Positions 35,904-44,791 of a DNA stretch of 64,000 nucleotides are shown in pieces. The stretch is taken from the NCBI RefSeq assembly GCF_011578045.1, contig NZ_CP049801.1:2356001-2420000 (forward strand), given 5' to 3'. The DNA comes from Acinetobacter shaoyimingii (lineage in GTDB: Bacteria; Pseudomonadota; Gammaproteobacteria; Pseudomonadales; Moraxellaceae). The translations under genes were made by a program, and so were the position numbers. The stretch's first letter is position 1; the number at the start of each line of letters is the position of its first letter. The notes under the pieces are model-generated. The model was not told the origin of the DNA. It saw only the letters and a list, made by a program, of their open reading frames with translations, and ran no database searches.

Positions 35904-36605
35904 ATGCAAGCCATTATTTTAGATACTGAAACACATACCTTAAATGGTCTTCCTATCGAAATTGCCTATGCGCCGATTGAAATTCACGACGGTAAATTGT
36001 CGCTTGATCGTGAAAAAATGTTTGATCAACTCTATAGCATAGGCGATGAAAAAATTTCATATGCTGCAATGGCTGTGCATCATATTTTAGAATCAGATTT
36101 GGTGGGTCAACCTAACTTTGGCACCTTTACCCTACCTTCTGAAACCGTTTACATCATCGGTCACAATATTGATTATGATATTCGTGCCATTCAAGAATGT
36201 GGCGTTGATACCTCTCATATCAAAGCCATTTGTACCTTAGCATTGGCTCGACTTGTTTGGCCAGATGCTGAAGCACATAACATTTCTGCTTTAATCTATA
36301 TGATCAGTAAAGGCAGTGAAAAAGCCCGTGAAATGCTCAAAGGTGCACATCGTGCAGATGCTGATATTATTTTAACGGCCAATATTTTGATGCATATCAT
36401 CTACAAATTAAATATTCAAAGTATTGAAGAACTGTATGAAGCATCTGAAGATGCACGCATTCCTCGTTCAATCAATTTTGGTAAGCATCGTGGGACTAAA
36501 ATTGTTGATCTTCCATCAGACTATGTAAACTGGTTACTACGTCAAGATGACCTAGATCCTTACCTGAAAAAAGCCTTAGAAAATACCAGTATTACTACCC
36601 TTTAA
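35904..36605 (+). CDS. 3'-5' exonuclease, ExoX-like, with DUF3820 C-terminus
   Basis: This 233-residue protein has the DEDDh exonuclease motifs: DTETHT (residues 7-12), IGHNIDYDIRA (near 90) and GAHRADADI (near 147). The C-terminal part contains INFGKHRGTKIVDLPSDYVNWLLRQ (from about residue 189), typical of DUF3820, a small module fused to or next to ExoX-type nucleases. It probably degrades single-stranded DNA ends in repair. Its substrate is inferred only from the family. Confidence 0.85.
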   Translation: MQAIILDTETHTLNGLPIEIAYAPIEIHDGKLSLDREKMFDQLYSIGDEKISYAAMAVHHILESDLVGQPNFGTFTLPSETVYIIGHNIDYDIRAIQECGVDTSHIKAICTLALARLVWPDAEAHNISALIYMISKGSEKAREMLKGAHRADADIILTANILMHIIYKLNIQSIEELYEASEDARIPRSINFGKHRGTKIVDLPSDYVNWLLRQDDLDPYLKKALENTSITTL

Positions 36606-36909
36606 AGGCTTTGTTCACATAGCAAAATATTGGGCCTGTATATTCATGCATGAAGATTCAGGCCTTAAGTGTTGTAAACGTTAAATTGAGCTTTTAAATC
36701 AAAGTTATTTAAGACTTTTTACATCTCAAAAAGCACAAAAATAAGATCATTAAATACGACCCTTAAATTATAAGCATTTATTATTAAACAATTTATTTTA
36801 AATAGATAAATACTATTAGACATTTAAATCAATCTCTTATACTTAAGCTGCATAGCAACTTTTTAGACATTTCCGCATAAAGAGTTTTATTTTGGTAATG
36901 GGGATCGAG
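36606..36909. other. 304-bp AT-rich intergenic region
   Basis: A hairpin with stem GGCCTG/CAGGCC lies at about 36631-36664, shortly after the exonuclease stop, without a T-run. The rest is extremely AT-rich, with no supported gene. It presumably carries the promoter for the next gene. Confidence 0.5.
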
Positions 36910-37257
36910 ATGTCTCAAATTTTAGAATTCAATCCATTAGACAATCCCATGCAACTCAGCAAAATCGGCAATTGGTTAATCACTTACTTGAGCGCCAAAG
37001 AAGAGCTGGATAATATCCAACTTGCCATCAGCTATGTCCTCCCTCGCCATTTGAATGATCGCTTACAACCACGTCGTATTGTCATTCATAAATCTCAAAC
37101 ATCATCTCATCAATGGCACATTGAACAAATTGAATGTTATGACAGTACAGCTCAAAAAGAAGTCTTGATTGAGCCTAACACGACTATGTGGCAAGAGATT
37201 TTAGAAAACCTGATTAAAGAATTTCGTCGTTATGATGTCGATGTCACTTTAAAATGA
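36910..37257 (+). CDS. hypothetical protein, 115 residues
   Basis: The ATG at 36910 gives MSQILEFNPL; ATGs or TTGs at 36898 and 36892 would add up to six residues. It is a soluble mixed alpha/beta protein with RRIVIHKSQTSSHQWHIEQIE and a C-terminal helix EILENLIKEFRRY. There is no known motif and no signal peptide. Function is unknown. Composition matches neighbouring core genes. Confidence 0.6.
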   Translation: MSQILEFNPLDNPMQLSKIGNWLITYLSAKEELDNIQLAISYVLPRHLNDRLQPRRIVIHKSQTSSHQWHIEQIECYDSTAQKEVLIEPNTTMWQEILENLIKEFRRYDVDVTLK

Positions 37258-37429
37258 GTCATCTATGTTTAGCATGATTTTTTTTATGCCTTGTAGATAT
37301 GTGAAAAGTACTTTAAATCAGTGTCCAGCTCACAGGCATTGGAAAATTATTTACAAAAAACAAAACTTTGGCACATAATTTTGCGTTATTGTATATTCAG
37401 ACAATAAATACTCAAACTGGATAATAACA

Positions 37430-37714
37430 ATGCCAAAGTTTTTTACAAAAACCCCTAATCGCACTGCACTCATTTTATCGAACTTTCATGGCACTTTAGA
37501 AGCAAGCCTTCAAGGTCTAAGCAGTATTGAACCTGAACGTATTTTAGTGATTAAAGAAGATCCGCTTTCAACTCAGCATATTTTAGTACACGACAAAACC
37601 TTGGTCGGTCATTCAATTCGTTTAGAAAAGAAAGATGTCGAATCTGCCAACAAAAATCGTCAAGAACTTTATCATTTACTTGCGACTGTTTTAGATCAAG
37701 TTAAATCTGCTTAA
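37430..37714 (+). CDS. hypothetical protein, 94 residues
   Basis: This small soluble protein has a basic N-terminus (MPKFFTKTPNRTALI), a segment IEPERILVIKEDPL and a C-terminal helix (NRQELYHLLATVLDQ). No domain is recognised. It is followed by a canonical terminator, which supports it as a real transcription unit. A TATATT-like sequence about 35 bp upstream could be a promoter element. Confidence 0.6.
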   Translation: MPKFFTKTPNRTALILSNFHGTLEASLQGLSSIEPERILVIKEDPLSTQHILVHDKTLVGHSIRLEKKDVESANKNRQELYHLLATVLDQVKSA

Positions 37715-37742
37715 TGTATTTCAATATTTTGATCAAATCTAG

Positions 37743-37766
37743 AAAATCACCTTAGGGTGATTTTTT
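37743..37766 (+). terminator. Rho-independent terminator
   Basis: AAAATCACC (37743-37751) pairs with GGTGATTTT (37756-37764), followed by more T. It is 29 bp after the 94-residue gene. Confidence 0.85.
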
Positions 37767-37802
37767 ATTGTCTCGATCATAAAATAGTGAATGATAGACA
37801 TT

Positions 37803-37967
37803 AAAAAAGCCCGCATTTCTGCGAGCTTTCTAGGTTGGAGGGCTAGTGCTGGTTTATTGTTTAAGCGCTAAATTTAGTTTGTTTTAGAAACTTTATCTAG
37901 ATTAAACGCAACAAGCTGTCATTGATCCATCCAACTGTAATAGTAGCGTCTATGTACGACCTACCGT
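37803..37967 (-). ncRNA. candidate small RNA or long 3' UTR with terminator, minus strand
   Basis: On the minus strand a clear terminator lies at 37803-37829 (AAAGCTCGCA, loop GAAA, TGCGGGCTTT with one G-U pair, then a T-run). It is about 310 nt past the permease stop. Within the gap the minus strand has TATATT (37974-37979), 17 bp from TTGCAT (37997-38002), a plausible although weak -35. Initiation near 37967 would make an RNA of about 165 nt with no reading frame. Alternatively this is the permease 3' UTR. The remaining 37830-38138 sequence has no gene. Confidence 0.4.
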
Positions 37968-38138
37968 AGTTTTAATATAGGTTGAGGTTGAATTTGATGC
38001 AATGGTTTTAACATTTCAAAACTTTATTCAATCACAAATTGAATTGAATAAATCTTAAATAGGTTTAAAATTTGTCATCGTATTTTAACATCTATCTCAC
38101 ACATACTTTTCAAAAATTTATACTTACCAAACATAGAG

Positions 38139-39569
38139 TTATAGAACTACTTTATGTTTCTTACGACGTGTATAAAAGAAATACAATCCTAGGAACCAAA
38201 ACGGCGAAATAGCCAATGCGATGAGCGTTTGATAATTCAGTGCCAAGATCACAAGACTAAAAGCCAAAAAGATCAACGTTGCCCATGACATAAAAATACC
38301 GAATGGCATCTTATAAGTCGATTGTGCATGTAATTCAGGATCTTTACGTCGATAACTTAAATACGCCATTAAAATCAATGCAAAGGTAAAAATAACTAAA
38401 ATCGAACCGAATGTAGAAACAATGGTAAATGCAGTCATCACGTTCGGCACAATAAAGAGAATAGATGTTCCTATGACCACAAGAAGCATCGAAAATAACA
38501 AGCTATTTTTAGGTACTTTACGTTTTGTTAACTTTCCAAACTGCGGTGCAGCATCTTTTTCAACGGCTAATCCATATAACATCCGACTGGTGGCAAATAT
38601 TCCACTATTTGCAGAAGACATGGCTGAAGTCGCAACCACAAAGTTCATTAAACTTGCCGCTGCTGGAATACCAATCAAAGTAAAAAACTGTACAAATGGA
38701 CTTTGCTCAGTACTGATTTGACTCCATGATGTCACGGATACGACACAGACCAGTGCTGCCACATAAAACAACATGATACGAATTGGAATTGAGTTAATCG
38801 CGCGAGGTAACGATGTGTGTGGGTCTTTAGTTTCAGCTGCTGTTGTTCCAACCAACTCAATCCCAATAAATGAAAATATCGCAATTTGGAAGCCTGCAAA
38901 AAAGCCAGATAATCCAAATGGGAACAATGCATTTTCATCGAGTAAATGGCTGAATGATGCTACTGTTCCGTTTGGTGAAACAAAATGGGTAAAAATCAGA
39001 TAAAGGCTGACCAATAGAAACAGCAGGATTGCAAATATTTTTAATAAGGCAAACCAAAATTCCATTTCACCAAAAAGCTTAACGGTGAGTAAATTCAATA
39101 CAGTTAAAACTGTAATGGTTGCAAATGCAGGAATCCAAGCAGGAAGGGATGGATCCCAATATTGCATATAGCCACCAATCACAATCATATCTGCAATGGC
39201 AGCTACAACCCAGCTTAACCAATATGACCAACCAAGAAAAAATCCAGCCCACGAACCTAAATAAGCAGTACAGAAATCAGCGAACGATTTGTATTTGAGA
39301 TTTGAGAGTAACAACTCCCCCATTGCTCGCATCACAAAGAAAAAGAAAAAACCAATAATCATGTAGGTCAAAATGACCGATGTTCCAGAAACACCCAGTG
39401 TCTTACCAGAACCCATGAATAAACCAGTTCCGATTGCGCCACCAATGGCAATCAATTGAATATGTCGATTTGACAATGATCGTTCTAATTTTTCTTCATT
39501 GTGCATTGAAGAAAGATTTCCACCGACTAAATCTTCCTGAGAAGATTCCGCCCCTTTACGCTCACTCAT
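38139..39569 (-). CDS. APC-family amino-acid permease, CycA-like
   Basis: This 476-residue protein has 12 predicted transmembrane helices. The amino-acid permease signature is at the first helix (LIAIGGAIGTGLFMGSGK). FFAGFQIAIFSFIGIELVGTTAAE and IPAAASLMNFVVATSAMSSANSGIF closely recall CycA (D-serine/D-alanine/glycine permease). The hydrophilic N-terminus is long (about 35 residues). AGGAATTTT precedes the ATG. The true substrate could be another small neutral amino acid. Confidence 0.85.
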   Translation of the reverse strand: MSERKGAESSQEDLVGGNLSSMHNEEKLERSLSNRHIQLIAIGGAIGTGLFMGSGKTLGVSGTSVILTYMIIGFFFFFVMRAMGELLLSNLKYKSFADFCTAYLGSWAGFFLGWSYWLSWVVAAIADMIVIGGYMQYWDPSLPAWIPAFATITVLTVLNLLTVKLFGEMEFWFALLKIFAILLFLLVSLYLIFTHFVSPNGTVASFSHLLDENALFPFGLSGFFAGFQIAIFSFIGIELVGTTAAETKDPHTSLPRAINSIPIRIMLFYVAALVCVVSVTSWSQISTEQSPFVQFFTLIGIPAAASLMNFVVATSAMSSANSGIFATSRMLYGLAVEKDAAPQFGKLTKRKVPKNSLLFSMLLVVIGTSILFIVPNVMTAFTIVSTFGSILVIFTFALILMAYLSYRRKDPELHAQSTYKMPFGIFMSWATLIFLAFSLVILALNYQTLIALAISPFWFLGLYFFYTRRKKHKVVL

Positions 39570-39962
39570 ATAAAATTCCTGATACTACGACTCAAGTCAG
39601 CTGTATTTTTTAACAACACGACGCTTTAATGCGACGAATGGAAAAAATAAAAGGACTAGCATCATAAAGTGTGTTTTTACACAGCATTTATCACGCTAAT
39701 CCTGATGCTGAATAGTACAGAAATATTCGTTTGATTCGATAATTTATTAGTTAATTTAAACTCAATGATTAAATTTAAAGCAAAAAATTATCACTATTGT
39801 ATAAATTTGGATCAATTTTGAAAAACACATTCAACACAGACTTAAAAAAACAAAACTAAAAGGTATGGATGAATTAAAGATTGATATTTGCAGCTGTAAA
39901 TGTCAGATGAGGCATATCGTGTGGATGCTTTTATATTTTTTATTTTAAAGCTTGAAAAAAGA
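39570..39962. other. 393-bp region between permease and tRNA
   Basis: This AT-rich stretch holds the permease promoter region (minus strand) and the 3' flank of the tRNA. I see no open reading frame with a ribosome-binding site, no strong hairpin and no attachment-site duplication next to the tRNA. Confidence 0.5.
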
Positions 39963-40038
39963 TGGTGCGCTCAGCGGGACTCGAACCCACGCCACAGGCT
40001 TCGGAGACCTGTACTCTATCCAGTTGAGCTATGAGCGC
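39963..40038 (-). tRNA. tRNA-Arg (anticodon CCG)
   Basis: The reverse strand folds into a cloverleaf: acceptor GCGCTCA/TGAGCGC (40038-40032 and 39973-39967), anticodon loop CTCCGAA with CCG at 40004-40002, T-loop GTTCGAGTC, and an encoded CCA at 39965-39963. It reads the codon CGG. It stands alone, with no integrase gene beside it. Confidence 0.96.
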
Positions 40039-40217
40039 GCGACGCACATCATAACAAAAAAAACCATAAGGTAAAGCAACTATATATCAGACAGCATTTT
40101 TAATGCTTAGACTTTGTACAACCTCCTAAAAATGCAACGCATAATTCCATCCTAATTACTTGGTTTATTCCCTTATATCGCTCACAATACAATCCTTAAT
40201 CAACAATAGAGAATTCT

Positions 40218-41153
40218 ATGACTGAAGCATTGACGTTAAGGGATTTATCCAAAACTTACAGAAACGGATTTCAAGCACTCAAAGGAATTGACCTCAGTGT
40301 TCCTGAGGGTGAGTTTTATGCACTTTTAGGTCCCAATGGTGCAGGTAAATCGACCACGATCAGTATTATCAGCTCTTTAACCAAAAAAACTTCTGGCTCA
40401 GTGGAAATCTTTGGACATAACCTAGATACCCACCCATCTGAAGCAAAACAATGCCTCGGTGTTGTTCCGCAAGAATTTAACTTTGGTCATTTTGAAAAAA
40501 CCTTTGATATTTTGGTGACTCAGGCAGGCTATTACGGTATTCCACGTAAAATCGCCCAACAACGTGCAGAACAATATCTAGAAAAACTAGGGCTTTGGGA
40601 TAAACGTGGCATTCAAGCCCGTATGCTCTCTGGTGGGATGAAACGTCGTCTCATGATTGCCCGTGCCATGATGCATGAACCAAAACTTTTAATCTTAGAT
40701 GAGCCAACGGCTGGTGTAGATATTGAGCTACGTCGCTCAATGTGGGAATTCCTCACCGAAATGAACGAAAATGGCACTTCTATTATTTTAACGACGCACT
40801 ATTTAGAAGAAGCAGAGCAATTATGTCGTCGTATTGCCATTATCGACCGTGGTGTGATTAAAGAAGATACCTCAATGAAATCTTTCTTAAATCAACTCAA
40901 TGAAGAATCATTTATTTTTGATTTAGCTCATCCGATTGAACCCATTGATCTCAATATTACGGGTGTACGCTTTAATCTTATTGATCCTGTAACTTTAGAA
41001 GTTACCTTAGATAAAGCACATTCAATGAATGACTTATTTCAACTCATTGAATCACAGGGTATCACTGTACTGAGTATGCGTAATAAATCGAATCGTCTTG
41101 AAGAATTATTTGTCAAAATGGTTGAAAAAAATCTTGAAGGAGCTACGCCATGA
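40218..41153 (+). CDS. ABC transporter ATP-binding protein, YadG-like
   Basis: This 311-residue protein has Walker A GPNGAGKST (38-46), signature LSGGMKRR (near 137), Walker B LLILDEPTAGVD (near 156) and the H-loop TTHYLEEAE. The C-terminal extension is typical of ABC-2 exporter ATPases. Its stop overlaps the permease ATG by 4 bp (ATGA), so the two are translated together. The family includes E. coli YadGH; the substrate is unknown. Confidence 0.92.
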   Translation: MTEALTLRDLSKTYRNGFQALKGIDLSVPEGEFYALLGPNGAGKSTTISIISSLTKKTSGSVEIFGHNLDTHPSEAKQCLGVVPQEFNFGHFEKTFDILVTQAGYYGIPRKIAQQRAEQYLEKLGLWDKRGIQARMLSGGMKRRLMIARAMMHEPKLLILDEPTAGVDIELRRSMWEFLTEMNENGTSIILTTHYLEEAEQLCRRIAIIDRGVIKEDTSMKSFLNQLNEESFIFDLAHPIEPIDLNITGVRFNLIDPVTLEVTLDKAHSMNDLFQLIESQGITVLSMRNKSNRLEELFVKMVEKNLEGATP

Positions 41154-41923
41154 ACTTTAATCAGTTAAGCGTAGCCTTGATGACCTTAGTACGTAAAGAA
41201 ATCCGTCGTTTCATGCGGATTTGGCCACAAACGCTGCTTCCACCTGCGATTACCATGAGTCTATATTTCGTGATCTTTGGTAATTTGGTTGGTTCACGCA
41301 TTGGTGAAATGGGTGGTTTCACCTATATGCAATTTATTGTGCCAGGTCTCATCATGATGGCCGTGATCACTAACAGTTATGCCAACGTGTCTTCAAGTTT
41401 CTTTAGTGTCAAATTTCAAAAAAGTATTGAAGAATTACTCATGAGTCCAGTGCCACTGCATCTGATCATTTGGGGTTATGTGATTGGCGGTGTATGTCGT
41501 GGTGTTTTAGTCGGTTTGATCGTCACCATCATGAGTATGTTCTTTACTGACTTAAGCATTCATAACATTTTTGTGACTGTTTATACCGTGATTATTACTG
41601 CCTTGTTATTTTCACTGGGTGGCTTAATCAATGCTGTTTATGCCAAGTCTTTTGATGATATTTCAATTATTCCAACTTTTGTGCTCACACCTCTGACCTA
41701 TTTAGGGGGTGTGTTTTATGCCATCTCAGCATTAAGCCCTTTTTGGCAAAATTTGTCTTTGATTAACCCTATTGTATATATGGTAAATGCATTCCGTTTT
41801 GGCATTTTGGGTCATAGCGATGTCAATGTATTTACATCTTTAATCTTTGTAACTGTGTGTTGTGGCGTACTGTATGCCATTGCGTACTATTTACTTTCTC
41901 GTAGTTCAGGAATGCGTGAATAA
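41150..41923 (+). CDS. ABC-2 type transporter permease, YadH-like
   Basis: This 257-residue protein has six membrane helices and the ABC-2 signature region (FQKSIEELLMSPVPLHLIIWGYVIGGV, near residue 90). A long N-terminal cytoplasmic helix contains RKEIRRFMRIWPQTLLPP. It forms the membrane part of the exporter with the preceding ATPase. The stop overlaps the queF start by one base (TAATG), an unusual union of an exporter and a queuosine gene in one transcript. Confidence 0.92.
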   Translation: MNFNQLSVALMTLVRKEIRRFMRIWPQTLLPPAITMSLYFVIFGNLVGSRIGEMGGFTYMQFIVPGLIMMAVITNSYANVSSSFFSVKFQKSIEELLMSPVPLHLIIWGYVIGGVCRGVLVGLIVTIMSMFFTDLSIHNIFVTVYTVIITALLFSLGGLINAVYAKSFDDISIIPTFVLTPLTYLGGVFYAISALSPFWQNLSLINPIVYMVNAFRFGILGHSDVNVFTSLIFVTVCCGVLYAIAYYLLSRSSGMRE

Positions 41924-42759
41924 TGAGTGTAGAACAATCTTTATTAGGTAAAGACACCAACTATCCAACAGAATATCAACCCGATATTCTGTTCCCTATT
42001 TCGCGTGCCGAAGCACGTCAAAAATATGCCCATATTGACGGTATTTACCAAGGTAAAGACTGGTGGCATGTGTTTGAGATTTCTTGGTTAAATACTCAAG
42101 GTATTCCACAAGTTGCCATTGGTCGTATTACCCTGCCTGCAACTTCGCCGAACCTCATCGAATCGAAGTCTTTAAAGCTGTACTTTAATAGCCTGAACTT
42201 TAGCAAATTTGCTTCACAAGCTGATTTTATTGCGACGGTTGAAAAAGACTTGTCCAAAGCTGCTGAAGCTGAAATTACCCTGACATTATTCCAAGCAGAT
42301 GATTTGCTTGTCAGTCAACCTTTTGGTGAATGTATTGATACACTTGAGCCGAAACGATTAGAAAATCATCCTGATGCCTCATTATTGGCATTTGATGAGA
42401 CAGAAAATGATAAAGATGGTAATGACAGTGATGAAGTAGAAATTAACCTTTATTCACATTTATTACGTAGTAACTGTCCAGTCACAGGACAACCCGACTG
42501 GGGCACGGTATTCATCCGATATAAAGGTAAAAAACCTTGTTATCGAAGCATTTTAGCTTATATTATCTCCTATCGTCAGCATAATGGTTTCCACGAGCAA
42601 TGCGTAGAGCAAATCTATGCAGATCTTTGGGAGACCTTTAGACCAGAAAAATTAATGGTCTATGCGACATATACACGACGAGGCGGATTAGACATCAACC
42701 CATGTCGTGTATCCGATTTAGCATGGATGCCATCTCCAATCAGGTTGGCTAGACAATAA
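41923..42759 (+). CDS. queF: NADPH-dependent 7-cyano-7-deazaguanine reductase
   Basis: This 278-residue protein is of the long (type II) YqfE/QueF form with a tandem T-fold. The NADPH motif is ESKSLKLYFNSLN (80-92) and the catalytic Cys is C185 in LRSNCPVTGQPDWG. It reduces preQ0 to preQ1 in queuosine synthesis for tRNA wobble modification. An acidic insert (ENDKDGNDSDEVE, 161-173) precedes the catalytic segment. It is coupled to yadH by a TAATG overlap. Confidence 0.95.
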   Translation: MSVEQSLLGKDTNYPTEYQPDILFPISRAEARQKYAHIDGIYQGKDWWHVFEISWLNTQGIPQVAIGRITLPATSPNLIESKSLKLYFNSLNFSKFASQADFIATVEKDLSKAAEAEITLTLFQADDLLVSQPFGECIDTLEPKRLENHPDASLLAFDETENDKDGNDSDEVEINLYSHLLRSNCPVTGQPDWGTVFIRYKGKKPCYRSILAYIISYRQHNGFHEQCVEQIYADLWETFRPEKLMVYATYTRRGGLDINPCRVSDLAWMPSPIRLARQ

Positions 42760-42784
42760 AATGAATTAATACCGAGGTTAATCG

Positions 42785-43435
42785 ATGTCCTATTTTGGTT
42801 TCATTCCATCTGATGCATTATTAAAAAGTGTATTCACTGGAATTGAGAAAAAAAATTCAAATGAGCCGTTGTACCCTTTACGTGATCAATCTGCACTCAT
42901 GATTAATGATGAGATTATAGATGCAATTTTAATTGAACTTGTACGCCGCTTCCCACCAAGTGATAAGCGTGATACAGGCGAAAAACTTGCAGGCTATATC
43001 AAATCGACTGTTGCAGTATTACTTAAACAATTACTCAGTAAAGTTCCGAATGACGTTGCTCGTCAATCAATCGAATTTTCTGAAAAAAGTTTATTTAAAG
43101 ATCCTGAAGGGAATTACAGAATTGGGACACCCTTAAAACCTGAATTGGTCACTAACTTGAAAAATAGTTATGCCGAAGTTAAATCTGGCAATGACATCAA
43201 TCGTGCTGTCCTTTCAGAGCAATATAAACAATTTGCTGAAGCTGCAGTTCGTCATTTTATGAATGACTTTAACAAAACGCTTGATTTGGGCATGATTAAA
43301 CGTAAAGCATCAGATCTTGCATCTTCTGCAGTGATTAAAGCTATTCATATTGCGATTGATAAACTCATTCCAAATTTGACCAAAGAGGAAATGAATGCAG
43401 TAGCTGATTATCACGACACCCTCTTCGTTCAATAA
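42785..43435 (+). CDS. hypothetical protein downstream of queF
   Basis: This 216-residue soluble helical protein starts 25 bp after queF and ends just before a strong terminator, so it closes the yadGH-like-queF operon. It has MSYFGFIPSDALLKSVF at the start, a lysine/leucine-rich middle (IKSTVAVLLKQLL) and IDKLIPNLTKEEMNAV near the end. There is no signal peptide or known domain. I recognise no homologue outside what looks like a genus-level family. Confidence 0.65.
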   Translation: MSYFGFIPSDALLKSVFTGIEKKNSNEPLYPLRDQSALMINDEIIDAILIELVRRFPPSDKRDTGEKLAGYIKSTVAVLLKQLLSKVPNDVARQSIEFSEKSLFKDPEGNYRIGTPLKPELVTNLKNSYAEVKSGNDINRAVLSEQYKQFAEAAVRHFMNDFNKTLDLGMIKRKASDLASSAVIKAIHIAIDKLIPNLTKEEMNAVADYHDTLFVQ

Positions 43436-43467
43436 CTTATTATTAGACAAAACTCTCGCAACACTTT

Positions 43468-43494
43468 AAAAATCTAGCTTCGGCTAGATTTTTT
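43468..43494 (+). terminator. Rho-independent terminator of the queF operon
   Basis: AAAATCTAGC pairs with GCTAGATTTT around a TTCG tetraloop and is followed by TT. Confidence 0.92.
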
Positions 43495-43595
43495 ATTGCG
43501 TTGAAACTTGGGATTTTCGTTGTTTAAAAATAGAGATATGTTAGCATGCCTGATCAGGCAAATCGCCACCACAATTAACATAATCCAATATCAAA

Positions 43596-44738
43596 ATGCC
43601 GCCAGAATCGCAATACAAATTCTTACGTCAAGCACCACGAGACGGACTCAGCACAGTCGATATTCCATCACGTTGGGATCGCCTGCATATTGATCCGTGG
43701 CTGTTTCTTTTTTTATTGCTTAACGCTTTACTTGGTTTAACAGCTTTATACAGTGCTTCCGCACAAGATGTAGCAATGGTGTCAAAGCAAGCCATGAGCT
43801 TTGCAATTGGTTTTGTGGTGATGATCACCATTGCACAAATATCGCCAAAAGTTTACCAGTCTTTTTCACCTATTCTCTATTTGTTTAGTATGCTGGCACT
43901 TATTGCGGTCATCTTTGTCGGTGAAACCCGGCTTGGCGCGCAGCGCTGGATTGATATTCCTGGTATAGGTAGCGTACAACCCAGTGAATTTATGAAAATT
44001 GGCATGCCCATGATGATTGCATGGTTTCTGTCACGTAAAACACTTCCACCTTCTATACCGCAAATTATTTATAGTTTAATTTTAATCGTTATTCCATTTT
44101 TGGTGATTGCGAAACAGCCTGATCTTGGTACATCAGCTCTCGTCCTTGCCAGTGGAATCTTTGTGCTGTTTTTAAGCGGTCTACCTTGGTGGATGATTGG
44201 CGGAGCTGCTGCCCTTGCTGGCGTGTTTATCCCCATTGCATGGCAATTTTTATTACACGATTATCAAAAACAACGTGTACTCACTTTATTTGACCCTCAA
44301 GCCGACGCATTAGGTTCAGGTTGGAATATTATTCAGTCAAAAACTGCCATTGGTTCTGGTGGGATTACGGGTAAAGGGTATTTAGAAGGGACGCAATCGC
44401 ATTTACACTTTCTACCTGAAGGACATACGGACTTTATTATTGCCGCATATTCAGAAGAATTTGGTTTGGTTGGGGTGTTCATTCTGCTGTTACTTTATTT
44501 TGCAATTATTATTCGAACTTTAACCATCAGTCTTAACAGCTTTCATAATTATGGCAGATTACTGGCAGGTGGTTTAGGTCTATCCTTTTTTGTATACGTA
44601 TTTGTAAATGCAGGAATGGTCAGTGGTATTCTACCTGTAACAGGTATTCCATTACCTTTTATGAGTTATGGCGGTACCGCAATTATTACCTTAATGGCGA
44701 CCTTTGGTATTGTGATGTCTATTCACACCCATCGATAA
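43596..44738 (+). CDS. rodA: peptidoglycan glycosyltransferase RodA
   Basis: This 380-residue SEDS-family membrane protein has about ten helices and the signatures GAQRWIDIPGIGSVQPSEF (near 112) and FLPEGHTDFIIAAYSEEFG (near 270), with TGIPLPFMSYGG near the end. It polymerises glycan strands for elongation with PBP2, and the conserved catalytic Asp lies in the D/E-rich loop. mltB and rlpA follow, as in many Gammaproteobacteria (mrdA-rodA-mltB-rlpA), but no PBP2 gene is adjacent. Confidence 0.95.
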   Translation: MPPESQYKFLRQAPRDGLSTVDIPSRWDRLHIDPWLFLFLLLNALLGLTALYSASAQDVAMVSKQAMSFAIGFVVMITIAQISPKVYQSFSPILYLFSMLALIAVIFVGETRLGAQRWIDIPGIGSVQPSEFMKIGMPMMIAWFLSRKTLPPSIPQIIYSLILIVIPFLVIAKQPDLGTSALVLASGIFVLFLSGLPWWMIGGAAALAGVFIPIAWQFLLHDYQKQRVLTLFDPQADALGSGWNIIQSKTAIGSGGITGKGYLEGTQSHLHFLPEGHTDFIIAAYSEEFGLVGVFILLLLYFAIIIRTLTISLNSFHNYGRLLAGGLGLSFFVYVFVNAGMVSGILPVTGIPLPFMSYGGTAIITLMATFGIVMSIHTHR

Positions 44739-44791
44739 TAAATTTCGCTCTAAACTTTAGTTCATAATAATTTTTAGGAATAATTAAACGT

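Noticed and set aside
39963..40038. tRNA-Arg as a mobile-element attachment site
   Set aside because: No integrase, no duplicated tRNA 3' end and no atypical block beside it.
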